Source: Oscillospiraceae bacterium
GTDB taxonomy: Bacteria; Bacillota; Clostridia; Oscillospirales; UBA929
Reading direction: 5' to 3'
Assembly: GCA_031265355.1 (NCBI GenBank)
Contig: JAISCT010000069.1
Location: 1-64,000 of the forward strand
Length of the DNA stretch: 64,000 bases
Shown: piece by piece, positions 37,883-47,800 of the stretch
Numbering within the stretch: the stretch's first letter is position 1
How the letters are laid out: every line of letters starts with the position of its first letter
Notes under the pieces: model-generated
Seen by the model: only the letters and a program-made list of their open reading frames with translations
Told to the model about the DNA's origin: nothing
The model's database searches: none
Position numbers and translations under genes: made by a program

Positions 37883-39634
37883 TTATGAGATTTGGCTCTC
37901 GTACTTGGTTTTCTGCAGCACCAGCAGAGGGTCCTCCCCCGCCGGTCCGGCGCGGCGCAGCGCGCTCTCCGCCGCGATGACGGCGGCGGAGTCGCGCAGG
38001 GCCTGCGCTCCGTGGGCCAACGAGGCCGGCCGGCTCACAAGACGGACAAAATGAGACATCTCATCCGGCGTGAGATGACTTTCGAGTGCGTGCGGCGCGA
38101 GCGCGCGTCCCTCGCGGTACCGCTCGCACAGAACCATGAAGATGCGTCCGAGCAGAGGCACCGAGAAGTCCGCCGCCGTCACGAGACCGTCCGCCGCCTC
38201 CGACAGCGAGGGATCGTGAAAAAGCATACGGACCACCTCCTCCTCGGCGCTGGCCGAGCGCGGGTTGCCGTAGCGCACCTCGCGGACATGCGGCTGGATC
38301 GTCCGCTCCGGCCGGCTCGCGCGGCGGGCCAGCTCGCGGTCCACCCGGCGCGCCTGTTTGGCCCGTTCGCGCCTCACATCGGCGGTCAGCGCCTCAAACG
38401 ACACCCGGCACATCTCGGCGGCGCGGCGGGTGTAGACATCCCGCTCGGCGGCGCCCGGCAGCGAGGCCAGCAGCGCCGCAGCCTCGCGGCAGAACGCCAG
38501 GCGCCCCTCGTCGTCCGCCAGATCGAAGCGCGCCGCCAGCGTGCTCAGGCGATACTCCGTCTGTGTCTCGGACCCGGTCAGCAACGCAGCCAGCGCCTCC
38601 CGCCCGTAGCGGCGGAGGAACTCGTCCGGGTCTTTTGCGTCCCGCAGGCGAAGCACTTTGACAGCCACCCCAGACTGTCCCAACAGTTCGATAGCGCGGT
38701 GCGCGGCGCTCTGCCCGGCGCTGTCCATGTCGTAGGCAAGCACCACTTCTTTCGTGTACTTGGCGAGCAGCAACGCCTGCGCGTCGGTCAGCGCGGTGCC
38801 GAGCGAGGCCACGGCGCAGTCAAACCCCGCCTGGTGCAGGGAGACGACGTCCATATATCCCTCGGCCAGAATCAACCGGCCTTGCTTGGTATTTTTCGCC
38901 ATGTTCAGGGCAAAAAGCTGACGGCTCTTCGAGAACACCGGCGTGTCCGGGCTGTTTAGATACTTGGGCGCCGATCCGTCCAGCACGCGTCCGCCGAAAC
39001 CGACCACCTGCCGGCGCAAGTCGATGATAGGAAACATGAGCCGGCCGCGAAACCTGTCGTACAGCCCGCCCGTCTTGTTGCGCACCACGAGCCCGGCCTC
39101 CAGCAGATCGGACTTGGTAAAATCGGCCTCCGTCATCGCCCGGATGAGTTCGTCCCAGCGATCGGGCGCGTAGCCGATCCCAAAGCGGGTGACGGCGCCC
39201 CGAGAGAGTCCGCGCGCCCGACAGTATGCCTGCCCGGCCTGCCCGGCGGGGGACAGCAGCGTCTCGTGAAAGTAGCGCGCCGCCGCGCGGTTCAATTGAT
39301 AAATAGCATCGCGCCGCCGGCGCGCATCCCGATCGGCGCCCTCCTCCGGCACGGGCAGATTGGCCCGCTCGGCCAAAAAGTGCACCGCCCCCGCAAAATC
39401 CAAATTCTCCACGCGCATGATAAATTGCAACACGCCGCCGCCGGTGCTGCAGCCGAAACAATAGAAGAGCTGCTTGTCCGGAGAAACAGTAAATGACGGC
39501 GTCTTTTCGCTGTGAAACGGGCAGAGGCCCTTGTAATCGCTCCCCTGCCGCTTCAGCGGCACATACCGGGAGATAAGCTCCACAATGTCGGTGCGGGCAA
39601 AGAGTTCCTCCAAAAATGCGTCCGGAAAGGCCAT
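37883..39634 (-). CDS. dnaG: DNA primase DnaG
   Basis: 583 residues. N-terminal CHC2 zinc finger: CPFHSEKTPSFTVSPDKQLF then CFGC. RNA polymerase core and TOPRIM: LILAEGYMDVVSLHQAG and VVLAYDMDSAGQSAAHRAIE. The C-terminal DnaB-binding region is shorter and Arg/Ala-rich. It primes lagging-strand synthesis. It is followed after 108 bases by rpoD. Confidence 0.96.
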   Translation of the reverse strand: MAFPDAFLEELFARTDIVELISRYVPLKRQGSDYKGLCPFHSEKTPSFTVSPDKQLFYCFGCSTGGGVLQFIMRVENLDFAGAVHFLAERANLPVPEEGADRDARRRRDAIYQLNRAAARYFHETLLSPAGQAGQAYCRARGLSRGAVTRFGIGYAPDRWDELIRAMTEADFTKSDLLEAGLVVRNKTGGLYDRFRGRLMFPIIDLRRQVVGFGGRVLDGSAPKYLNSPDTPVFSKSRQLFALNMAKNTKQGRLILAEGYMDVVSLHQAGFDCAVASLGTALTDAQALLLAKYTKEVVLAYDMDSAGQSAAHRAIELLGQSGVAVKVLRLRDAKDPDEFLRRYGREALAALLTGSETQTEYRLSTLAARFDLADDEGRLAFCREAAALLASLPGAAERDVYTRRAAEMCRVSFEALTADVRRERAKQARRVDRELARRASRPERTIQPHVREVRYGNPRSASAEEEVVRMLFHDPSLSEAADGLVTAADFSVPLLGRIFMVLCERYREGRALAPHALESHLTPDEMSHFVRLVSRPASLAHGAQALRDSAAVIAAESALRRAGPAGEDPLLVLQKTKYESQIS

Positions 39635-39771
39635 CCCATCACCACCGTCACGGTACCGGCACCCACGGACGCAGACTGGGAAGCGGCCCCGCGCCCCCCG
39701 TCGCCGGCATGTACGTCATGTATATATTTACCATAAATGGAATCCGCTATGCAACATAGATGTTCGGACCA

Positions 39772-40776
39772 TCAGGTCCTCTGCCAGCCTTTCGGTACGA
39801 AAATTTCCTCAAACCGAGCCACGGCAAAACGGTCCGTCATGCCGGCGATATAGTCGCACACCGCCCGCTCTCGTCCCTCGATCTCGGCCGCCGCGCGCAT
39901 GTCCGGCGGCAGTTCGTCCGGGCAGCGGACATAGTGTTCGAAAAGTTTTTGCAAAAAATCGCGTGCCTTGGTCTCCTCGCCCTTGGCCACCGGGTTCTTG
40001 TAGACCCGCTCAAACAGAAAAGTCCGCAACGCACGCATCGCCTCCTCCATGGGCGGCGAGAGGCCAATGTCCTCCTGCGCCCGGCTGTGTGCGACGAGGT
40101 CGCTCACAAAGGCGTTGATGCGCGTCGAAAGCGTGTCGCCGAGCCGCACGCGCAACGGCTGCGGGATGTCCTCCAGCGCGAGGATGCCGGCGCGCAGCGC
40201 GTCGTCGATGTCCGCGCTGAGATAGGCGATCCGGTCGGCCTTGTGGACGAGCCGGCCCTCCAGCGTCTGAGCCCGGACAGGTCCGGAGTGGCAAACGATG
40301 CCGTCACGCACCTCCCACGTCAGGTTGAGACCCTGTCCGCCACGCTCCAAACGGTCCACAACGCGCAAGCTCTGCGCATAATGGGTAAAACCGCCCGGCA
40401 TCACAGCCGTCAGCGCCGCCTCGCCGGCGTGACCGAATGGGGTGTGCCCCAGGTCATGCCCGAGGCCGATGGCCTCGCAGAGGTCCTCGTTGAGGCGCAG
40501 GGCGCGGGCCATCGTGCGGGCCACGCGGGTGACTTCCAGCGTGTGGGTCATACGGGTACGGTAGTGGTCCCCCTCCGGGTTCAAAAACACTTGCGTCTTG
40601 TGCATCAGACGGCGGAATGCTTTGGTGTGCACGATGCGGTCCGTGTCCCGCTGAAAATCTGTGCGGAGCGGACAGGGCGTCTCCGGCTGCGCGCGCCCCC
40701 GACCTTCCGCCGCGCGCACGGCGCCGGCGGAAAGCCTCTCCGTCTCCCATCTCTCGACCGATTCGCGAGCTGTCAT
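39772..40776 (-). CDS. dGTPase-like HD-domain dNTP triphosphohydrolase
   Basis: 334 residues from ATG at 40776 (GGGGGAAGG upstream). Family start FQRDTDRIVHTKAFRRLMHK; HD-domain ligands in MTHTLEVTRVARTMARAL and GLGHDLGHTPFGHAGEAAL; later VRDGIVCHSG and RIAYLSADIDDALRAGI. It hydrolyses dNTPs to nucleosides and triphosphate; the preferred nucleotide cannot be read from sequence. Confidence 0.93.
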   Translation of the reverse strand: MTARESVERWETERLSAGAVRAAEGRGRAQPETPCPLRTDFQRDTDRIVHTKAFRRLMHKTQVFLNPEGDHYRTRMTHTLEVTRVARTMARALRLNEDLCEAIGLGHDLGHTPFGHAGEAALTAVMPGGFTHYAQSLRVVDRLERGGQGLNLTWEVRDGIVCHSGPVRAQTLEGRLVHKADRIAYLSADIDDALRAGILALEDIPQPLRVRLGDTLSTRINAFVSDLVAHSRAQEDIGLSPPMEEAMRALRTFLFERVYKNPVAKGEETKARDFLQKLFEHYVRCPDELPPDMRAAAEIEGRERAVCDYIAGMTDRFAVARFEEIFVPKGWQRT

Positions 40777-40793
40777 GGCCTTCCCCCTTGGTT

Positions 40794-41429
40794 TCAGTCC
40801 GTCTGCAAGGCGCGAAACGCCTCCTCGCCCGCCGCCGGCGTGACACGCCCGGCCGAAAGATCCACAATCCGCTCGACGAAGACTCCGGTCAGCGGAGCCG
40901 GCATCCAAAGCGCGATCGAGACGTCGGCGGCGTAGTCGACAGACTCCTCCACGCCGCCCGCGGCGGCGATCTCCTGGCGCACCGGCGTGAACAACGGATA
41001 GGGACAGGAAATCGTCAGCCGCGTCCAGCGCCGCATCGTGGCGAGACCCGCCGCGTCCAGCGCCTCCCGAGCCGCACGGGCGTAGGCACGCACCAGACCG
41101 CCCGTGCCCAGCAGCACCCCGCCGAAGTAGCGGGTGACCACGCAGATCAGGTTGTATACGCCGGCGTGGCGGAGCACGTCCAATACCGGCAGGCCCGCCG
41201 TACCCTGCGGCTCCCCGTCGTCCGAATAGCGCATGAGGTTCCCTTCGCGCAAGAGATAGGCGTACACGTTGTGAGTTGCGTCCCAGTGCTTGGCGCGGAT
41301 CTCCTGCAAAAAGGCAAGCGCCTCGGCCTCATCGCACGCAGGGCACACCCGCCCGACAAAACGGGAACGGCGCTCCACAAATACGGCTTCACCCGGCCCG
41401 CGCGGGACCTGATAGGCCTCGTCGCTCAC
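40794..41429 (-). CDS. yigZ: YigZ/IMPACT (UPF0029) family protein
   Basis: 211 residues from GTG at 41429, overlapping the stop of the flavin reductase gene by GTGA; longer frames belong to that gene. Hallmarks: RSRFVGRVCPACDEAEAL, KHWDATHNVYAYLL, YSDDGEPQGTAGLPVLDVL and VVTRYFGGVLLGTGGLVRAY. The IMPACT N-terminal domain is complete and a DUF1949 C-terminal domain follows. The precise role is not established; mammalian IMPACT affects Gcn2 signalling. Confidence 0.93.
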   Translation of the reverse strand: MSDEAYQVPRGPGEAVFVERRSRFVGRVCPACDEAEALAFLQEIRAKHWDATHNVYAYLLREGNLMRYSDDGEPQGTAGLPVLDVLRHAGVYNLICVVTRYFGGVLLGTGGLVRAYARAAREALDAAGLATMRRWTRLTISCPYPLFTPVRQEIAAAGGVEESVDYAADVSIALWMPAPLTGVFVERIVDLSAGRVTPAAGEEAFRALQTD

Positions 41430-41938
41430 ACGTCTTGGCGTAGCAGGGTGACAACCTCCCCAATATACAGGTGGTGGAAATCCCCGTCTGGATAGTGGGC
41501 GCCTATGAGCGCCGGCTCCAGGAAACGTTCTTGCTTGAAACGTCCCTTGTAGAGCTTGTGGCAGACGACGGCCAGCTTGGCCTCGGCAAAGAGCGGCACG
41601 TCCTGCGGGCCGTTTTCGAGGGTCAGGTGCGCCTCCGCCGCCTTGTCGACGTCGCGGCCGCTCTTGGTCCCGCACAGGTTCAGCGCAGCGCGGCCGGACT
41701 CTTCAAAAAAGGAGAGGCTGAAGTGGCTGGCCTCGTCGATGAACTCCCGCGTGTAACGCTGCGGACGGATGTACACGGTGGCCACGGGGCGGCCCCAAAG
41801 GACGCCAAACCCGCCCCAGCTCGCGGTCATCATATTGCACCGCGCGCCGACGCGGGCGGCGACGAGCATCCACTCATCGCCGATGAGAGTGAAGGGATTG
41901 ATGGAAAAGTCGGACTGCGCAACAGGGGTCCATGACAT
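41426..41938 (-). CDS. Flavin reductase-like FMN-binding protein
   Basis: 170 residues from ATG at 41938 (AGGAGG upstream). Flavin reductase split-barrel fold: NMMTASWGGFGVLWGRPVAT, VYIRPQRYTREFIDEASHF and SLSFF. An N-terminal INPFTLIGDEWMLV precedes the binding site. Probably binds FMN and reduces or stores flavin; the partner enzyme is not visible. It is translationally coupled to yigZ. Confidence 0.87.
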   Translation of the reverse strand: MSWTPVAQSDFSINPFTLIGDEWMLVAARVGARCNMMTASWGGFGVLWGRPVATVYIRPQRYTREFIDEASHFSLSFFEESGRAALNLCGTKSGRDVDKAAEAHLTLENGPQDVPLFAEAKLAVVCHKLYKGRFKQERFLEPALIGAHYPDGDFHHLYIGEVVTLLRQDV

Positions 41939-41995
41939 ATGCTTTCCTCCTCTTTTATCGATGGTTTCGGTGTCGGACTGAATCATTCATATGCG

Positions 41996-42024
41996 ACAAA
42001 CCCACGCCTCAGGCGTGGGTTTGT
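41996..42024 (-). terminator. Terminator hairpin after rpmE
   Basis: Nearly perfect palindrome ACAAACCCACGCCT/AGGCGTGGGTTTGT with a very short loop, eight bases after the rpmE stop. The trailing TTTGTC gives only a weak U-tract. Confidence 0.7.
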
Positions 42025-42031
42025 CCGATCC

Positions 42032-42235
42032 TCATTGTCCGAGGCCGAATTTCTTGTTGAAACGATCCACACGGCCGCCCGTGTCCACCAGCTTTTGTTT
42101 TCCGGTGTAAAAGGGGTGGCACTTTGAGCAAATTTCCACGCGAATGTTTTGCTTCGTGGAGCCCGTTTCAAAGGTCTCGCCGCAGGCACAGCGGACAGTC
42201 GTCGTCTCATAGCGGGGGTGTATCCCTTGTTTCAT
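42032..42235 (-). CDS. rpmE: Ribosomal protein bL31, zinc-binding (C+) form
   Basis: 67 residues: [20 protein letters not shown]. Cysteines in CACG and [13 protein letters not shown] complete the zinc site, so this is the zinc-containing form rather than the zinc-starvation form. The C-terminus VDRFNKKFG is typical. Confidence 0.97.
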   Translation of the reverse strand: MKQGIHPRYETTTVRCACGETFETGSTKQNIRVEICSKCHPFYTGKQKLVDTGGRVDRFNKKFGLGQ

Positions 42236-42287
42236 GGCGGTTTCCTTCCCTTACATCCGTCTTTGATCCACTAAATCTGGTATAAAA

Positions 42288-42323
42288 CACAAAATATAGT
42301 AGCACAGACCACAAAATATAGTA
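42288..42323 (-). promoter_or_regulatory. Tandem TACTATATTTTGTG elements upstream of rpmE
   Basis: The 14-base minus-strand word TACTATATTTTGTG occurs twice, 22 bases apart (42323-42310 and 42301-42288). Each contains a TACTAT -10-like hexamer, about two helical turns apart. They could be paired promoters or operator half-sites for rpmE. Confidence 0.4.
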
Positions 42324-42470
42324 TCGTACAACCTGCCGGCGCACACCGGACGCCCACGCCGCCGTGCCACACGGGCTCGTTGGCAGAAAGGCGGATATTA
42401 TTATACCACGCCCTTTCCCGCCGCGCAAGCCCTTTGTCAAAAAATCTCTCCGCGCTCCAGCACGGCGGGT

Positions 42471-44564
42471 TCAGACCACGCTAAACAGGATCTCGCCGTA
42501 CGAGGGGAAGGGCCAGTCGCCGCGGCCCGTGAGCATCTCAAGCTCGTCCACCACACCCCGCAGCGTCTGCATGTTGAAGAAAACCTCGGCCTGGTAGTAA
42601 AACGCGGCGTCTTTCTTGTCGGCATAGCGCCCGACGCCGGTCACCGAGGCTTCCAGCTCTTCGATCTGGGACGACAGACAGCCGGCAAGCCCGGTCAGCC
42701 GCCGCAGCAGCTCTGTCTCCAGCGTGTCGTCCAGCTCGGCGGCCACACCCCGCTTGGCGAGCACGCTGTCGGCGAGCTGCTTTGTGTACCGCACCACCGC
42801 CGGCACTACCTCACGCCGCGTCATGTCGATCATCGTCAGCGCCTCGATGTGGATCGTTTTTGCATAGTTTTCCAGCATTATCTCCATACGGGAGACGACC
42901 TCTGCCCGAGAGAGCACCCCGTGGCGCTCGAAGAGCCGGATGTTCTCCTCTGAAGCGAACAGAGGCAGCGCCTCTACCGTCGTGGTCAGGTTCAAAAGTC
43001 CGCGTTTTTGCGCCTCGACCACCCATTCGCCCGCATAGTTGTTGCCGTTAAAAATGATACGTCCGTGGCGGCGCAGCGTATCCTTCACCAGCGCGTCCAA
43101 CGCCTTACTGAAATCCTCCGCGCCCTCCAGTGCGTCGGCAAACCCGGCGAGCGTGTCCGCGACGATGGTGTTCAGTATGATGTTCGGCCCCGCCAGCGAG
43201 AGCGGCGCGCCGAGCATGCGAAATTCGAATTTGTTGCCGGTGAACGCGAAGGGAGAGGTGCGATTCCGGTCTGTCATGTCCTGCGGAAAATGCGGCAGGG
43301 TGTCGACGCCGATCGCCATCTGCACCTGACTGCGGCTGTGGTAGCGGGTGCCCTCGCGGACGGCGGTGAGGATCTCCGTCAATTCGTCGCCCAGAAAGAT
43401 TGAGATGATGGCGGGCGGCGCCTCGTTGGCTCCCAAGCGGTGGTCGTTGCCCGCGGTGGCCACGGAGATGCGCAGCAGATCCTGGTGCTCGTCCACCGCT
43501 TTGATGACGGCGAGAAGGAAGAGCAGGAAGCGCGCGTTTTCGGCCGGCGTGCGGCCTGGGTCCAGCAGGTTCTCCCCCGTCGCGGTGCCAAGCGACCAGT
43601 TGTTGTGTTTCCCGCTCCCGTTGACGCCGGCGAAGGGCTTTTCGTGGAGCAAACAGACAAGGCCGTGGCGGCCCGCAATCGTCTTCATCAGCTCCATCGT
43701 GAGCTGGTTGTGGTCGACGGCGATGTTGACGGTCTCGAAGACCGGCGCGAATTCGTGTTGGGCCGGCGCCACTTCGTTGTGTTTTGTCTTGCTCAAAACG
43801 CCCAGCTTCCAGAGCTCCTCGTCCAACTCCTGCATAAACGCCGCCACACGGGGTTTGATGGCGCCAAAGTAATGGTCGTCCAGATCCTGCCCCTTGGGCG
43901 GGCGGGCGCCGAACAGTGTCCGCCCGCAGTAGATAAGATCCGGTCTCTTGTTCCAGACTGCCCTGTCGATGAGAAAATACTCCTGCTCGGCGCCGACGCA
44001 AGGCGTGACATCCCCCGGGTCTATCTCGCCGAAGAGGGCCAAAATCCGTTTGGCCTCGCGGCCGATGGCCTGCATGGACCGCAGCAGCGGCGTCTTTTGG
44101 TCCAGCGCTTCACCGCCGTAAGAACAAAACGCCGTTGGGATGTACAATGTCTTCCCTTTGAGAAAGGCGTAGGAGGTCGGGTCCCACGCGGTGTAACCGC
44201 GCGCCTCGAAGGTGGCCCGGAGCCCACCCGTCGGAAAACTGGAGGCGTCCGGTTCGCCCCGCACCAACTCCTTGCCGGAAAACTCCATGATAACCCTGCC
44301 CTCGCCGTCCGGGGCGACGAAAGCGTCGTGTTTTTCCGCCGTGACGCCCGTCATAGGCTGGAACCAATGGGTAAAATGGGTGACTCCATGCTCGCAGGCC
44401 CAGTTCTTCATCGCGGCGGCCACGACACTGGCCACCGCCGGGTCCAACGGCGTATGCGCCTCGATTGTCCTCTTCAGGGAGCGGTAGACCTCTTTGGGCA
44501 ACCGCCGGCGCATCACGGCGTCGCCAAAAACCAGGCTGCCGAAGGTACTGATGACATCGCCCAT
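42471..44564 (-). CDS. glnN: Glutamine synthetase type III
   Basis: 697 residues, the length of GSIII rather than GSI/GSII. N-terminal GSIII signature [20 protein letters not shown]; catalytic segments [70 protein letters not shown] and [19 protein letters not shown]. It assimilates ammonium into glutamine. It has its own promoter at 44656-44685; no PII gene is adjacent. Confidence 0.96.
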   Translation of the reverse strand: MGDVISTFGSLVFGDAVMRRRLPKEVYRSLKRTIEAHTPLDPAVASVVAAAMKNWACEHGVTHFTHWFQPMTGVTAEKHDAFVAPDGEGRVIMEFSGKELVRGEPDASSFPTGGLRATFEARGYTAWDPTSYAFLKGKTLYIPTAFCSYGGEALDQKTPLLRSMQAIGREAKRILALFGEIDPGDVTPCVGAEQEYFLIDRAVWNKRPDLIYCGRTLFGARPPKGQDLDDHYFGAIKPRVAAFMQELDEELWKLGVLSKTKHNEVAPAQHEFAPVFETVNIAVDHNQLTMELMKTIAGRHGLVCLLHEKPFAGVNGSGKHNNWSLGTATGENLLDPGRTPAENARFLLFLLAVIKAVDEHQDLLRISVATAGNDHRLGANEAPPAIISIFLGDELTEILTAVREGTRYHSRSQVQMAIGVDTLPHFPQDMTDRNRTSPFAFTGNKFEFRMLGAPLSLAGPNIILNTIVADTLAGFADALEGAEDFSKALDALVKDTLRRHGRIIFNGNNYAGEWVVEAQKRGLLNLTTTVEALPLFASEENIRLFERHGVLSRAEVVSRMEIMLENYAKTIHIEALTMIDMTRREVVPAVVRYTKQLADSVLAKRGVAAELDDTLETELLRRLTGLAGCLSSQIEELEASVTGVGRYADKKDAAFYYQAEVFFNMQTLRGVVDELEMLTGRGDWPFPSYGEILFSVV

Positions 44565-44655
44565 GGTTTGTTACCTCGTATATACAAAAATCCCGGCCAA
44601 AGAGCCCCGCGGCGCCTTTGCTGCCGTCTTTCCGTTCTGATCGTTCTAATTATAG

Positions 44656-44685
44656 AGTGTATCATCGAAGGGCTTCCCCTGTCAA
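44656..44685 (-). promoter_or_regulatory. Promoter of glnN
   Basis: -35 TTGACA at 44685-44680, 18-bp spacer, -10 TACACT at 44661-44656, about 90 bases upstream of the glnN start. Confidence 0.7.
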
Positions 44686-44773
44686 GGCATTTGGGGCGCC
44701 GTTTGCTCAAAATCGCGGTTTTCCGGGCGAAAAGGGTGGTGAGTGTCCGGCAAGCGGCCACGATTGGCCGGCA

Positions 44774-44823
44774 CCGCGCAAAGGAGGAGCGGCCCGTCGG
44801 TCGCTCCTCCTTTACGCGGTTTT
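44774..44823. terminator. Strong hairpin between the M14 peptidase gene and glnN
   Basis: An 18-bp stem with one mismatch (44774-44791 with 44802-44819), followed on the plus side by TTTT. It lies 37 bases after the peptidase stop and probably insulates that gene from glnN, although the U-tract favours plus-strand reading. Confidence 0.6.
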
Positions 44824-44859
44824 CGCCGTAAAGCGTCGATCTCACGTTTGCTTTTGCGC

Positions 44860-47800
44860 TTACCCGACGCTCACCGTCACAAGATGGATGAGTCCGCTGC
44901 CGTCGAGGGCGCGCAATGTGACAAGCGTGGTGCCGGCCCTGAGCGCCGTGACCATGCCGGTCTGATCCACCGTCACGATGTCGGGGTTCGCGGAGGCAAA
45001 TTCGTAGGTCTCGCTGTCGACCGAGAAGTTCAGCTTGGCCTTAGCCTTGATGCGCAGGGAGACGCGGGCCGAGGAATGCGCCTTGACGACCGTCGCGTAG
45101 ATCCGGTCGGACTGGATATCACCGTCCACAGACGCGAAGTAGCTGTGTCCGCCCAGCCAGGACTTGTCCTGCGTGACGGCTTCGGGGACCGTGAAGTCGA
45201 GGCGGCCGCGCTTGTCCGTCCGGACTTCGGCATTGTAATCGCTCGTCTCGTCCGTGGGGGCGGCGTTGTAGCGCACCGACAGGGAGACCGGCGCGTCCGG
45301 CTCATAACCGGCCCCCGTGACCGTCACGGTCCGGCTCGTCTTGTCCGCCGTGACCGTGAAGCTGCCGTGGTACTCGTCGATGACGGGCACGTCGTCCTCC
45401 CCGACAGCGCCGCCCAGCATCTTACTGTAGATCGCGTTCGAGGCGTAGCGGTAGTCGTCCTTCTGGTGCATCTTGTTGACCAGCGTGTTGGCAAAGAGTG
45501 TGAGGTCATATTTGCTGCCGCCGACGGTCCGATTGTACTCCAGCGCGACCACCGCACCCAGGTAGGGCGTGAGGTTTGTCTGACGGATGAACCCGCCAAA
45601 CGGTGTGTCGGTGGTGTTGCGGATCAGCACGCGCGCCCCCTCGGGAACTGTGCCGAAGTAGTTGCCGCCGAAGCCGTACATGATGTTGTCGCCGGCGGCG
45701 CGGTAGCTGTCGGTGACCGGGCTCTCCTCGACATATTGGACGGTCGTCAGGCAGTCTGTGGTGCTGCCACCGCTCACGGCGCCAAGCAGCGTGCCGAGCG
45801 ACGTGCCGCCGACGCTAAGCGTGAACGACCGGGCTGCCATGATCACCGCCGGCGTGCCGGAGGCGATGGCGTCGGTGACGGCGGTACGCTCATCGCCCTG
45901 TTGTGTATTTGTGTTCGCGACGATCACATCCGCCTCGGCTACGTCGCGGGTCGCCGTGAAGCCCATCTCGTCGAGGAACGCCTGTTTGCTGTAGTTGTAG
46001 CCGTATGCGCTCGTGAGGCTGTAGTGGATGTACCCGGTTGTGTTGTCGGCCGGGCGGCCCGTCAGGTAGATAGTGGGTTTTTCGATCTTGCGCGCGGCCG
46101 GCAGTTCCTTCACGCCGTACGCCTGCAGGACCTCCGTGTCGCGCACCGCCAGAAAGTCCTCGTAGGAGATAAGGAAATTGCTCTTGTACGGACCCCCGGT
46201 GATGTAGCCGACGGTCCCGCCTTGGTCGAGCAAGGTATTCACGGCCTTCACCGCCGCGACGCTGTTGTTCGCGAGCACCACGGCGTCGCCGGCCTCCCCG
46301 TCGTACCAGCTCTTACCGCCGCCGGGTTCCGTCACCGGCGCGAGCTTGCCGGCCAGCGCGCCGGGCACGCGGATCTCGTGGCAGTCGAAGCCGCGGGTCT
46401 TGTCAAACGACGTGGTCGGCTCGGAGTAGAGCTCTGGCCACGTGGTGATGAGAACGCTGTCGTACAGCGTGCCGTTGGCCACGTTGCGCTTGGCCTGGTG
46501 CATGTTGACAACCAGGCTGCCGGCCTTGTAAGTGGCCCCGCCCACCGTGACGTCCTCGGTCAGCGCGGAGAGAAGGACGTTGTTGCGCAGGAAGAAGTCT
46601 TTGATGTGGTACGCCTCGGAGAGGTTTCTCTGGTTGGCGTCGTCCAGCGGGACGACGTAGTACTCCGGGAAGAAGTTGTTGTTCTCCGGGTGGCGCGGAC
46701 GGTACACATTCGCCTCGGCGCCGGGGTTGTCGGCGGCGTCCACGTACCACGGGCGGACCGAATCTGGGTCCTCATTCTCCACGCCGCGCTTGAAACCGGC
46801 GACAAGGTTTTCCACATAGACGTCCTTGTTCTCGGCCACCTGCGTGGAGTGACCCATCATGCCGTACTCCAGCGCCTTCTTGCCCTCCTCGTTCGAGGCG
46901 GGCACCTCGACGGTGTAGGCCACCGTGCCGTGGAGCATCGAATACTGCGGGGTGTAGTTGGTCGACATGTCGTCCCACGGCTCCGGCCAGTCCAGGGTGC
47001 CGGTGACGGCGTTTTCAATCAGATAGTCGCGCAGCGGCATCTGGTAGCTGTTGTAGCGGGTGTTGTTCACGACGGCGGCCGCGCCGAACGCCTCGCCGCC
47101 CTTCACCGCCATCTCGGCAAAAAGGTCGTACTCCACATTGGGCTCGTGCGGGGGCGAGCAGGGCTCGACCTGGAAGTTTGACACGAAGCCGTGGAACTCG
47201 ATGTACGCCACGGGGTTCCAGTCGGAGATCATGTCGGTCATGTTGATCGTCTCGGCCTGCGTCTGGAACAGGTTGTCGCGGTTCAGGTCGACGCCGCCGC
47301 CGCCCTGCCGCGTGTTGTGGGTCCGGCCGTCCATATTTTCCTCCGGCACGATGATGAAGAACACGTCGTCCAAAATCGCGTCCGAATCGAAGGCTTTGCT
47401 TTTGATGTTGTAGTAACTCTCCAGCGTCGCTCTGGCGATGACGCCGGAGTTGTCATTGGCGTCCGACGGGGTGATGCCGCCCTTGAACGTCGTCCATTCT
47501 TGGATCAGCGAAGAGGTGGCCCTTTTCCCCATGCCGCCGTATCCGTCTCTATCGGTCTTCGCGCGCTGCTCTGTGAGCCGCGTCTTGCCCGCCTCGGTGA
47601 GGCTCTCAATGTCGTCGTACGGCACCGGCGTGTCGTAGCCCTCGATGACGTCCCACACGAAGTCCATCGGCGCGTCCGCGCCGTTTGTCTCGTCGGCGTG
47701 GATGTTGCTGTAGAGCACCGGCACACGGATTTCATCCTCGTACTCCCCGTAGTACGCGAGCGCCGCGGCGGGGTTTTCGATCGACAGGGCCAGGAAGGAT

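Noticed and set aside
44743-47181. Long plus-strand frame antisense to the M14 peptidase (812 codons)
   Set aside because: It is a high-GC shadow frame rich in Arg/His/Val with no motif; the minus-strand M14 protein has signal peptide, zinc ligands and Ig domain.
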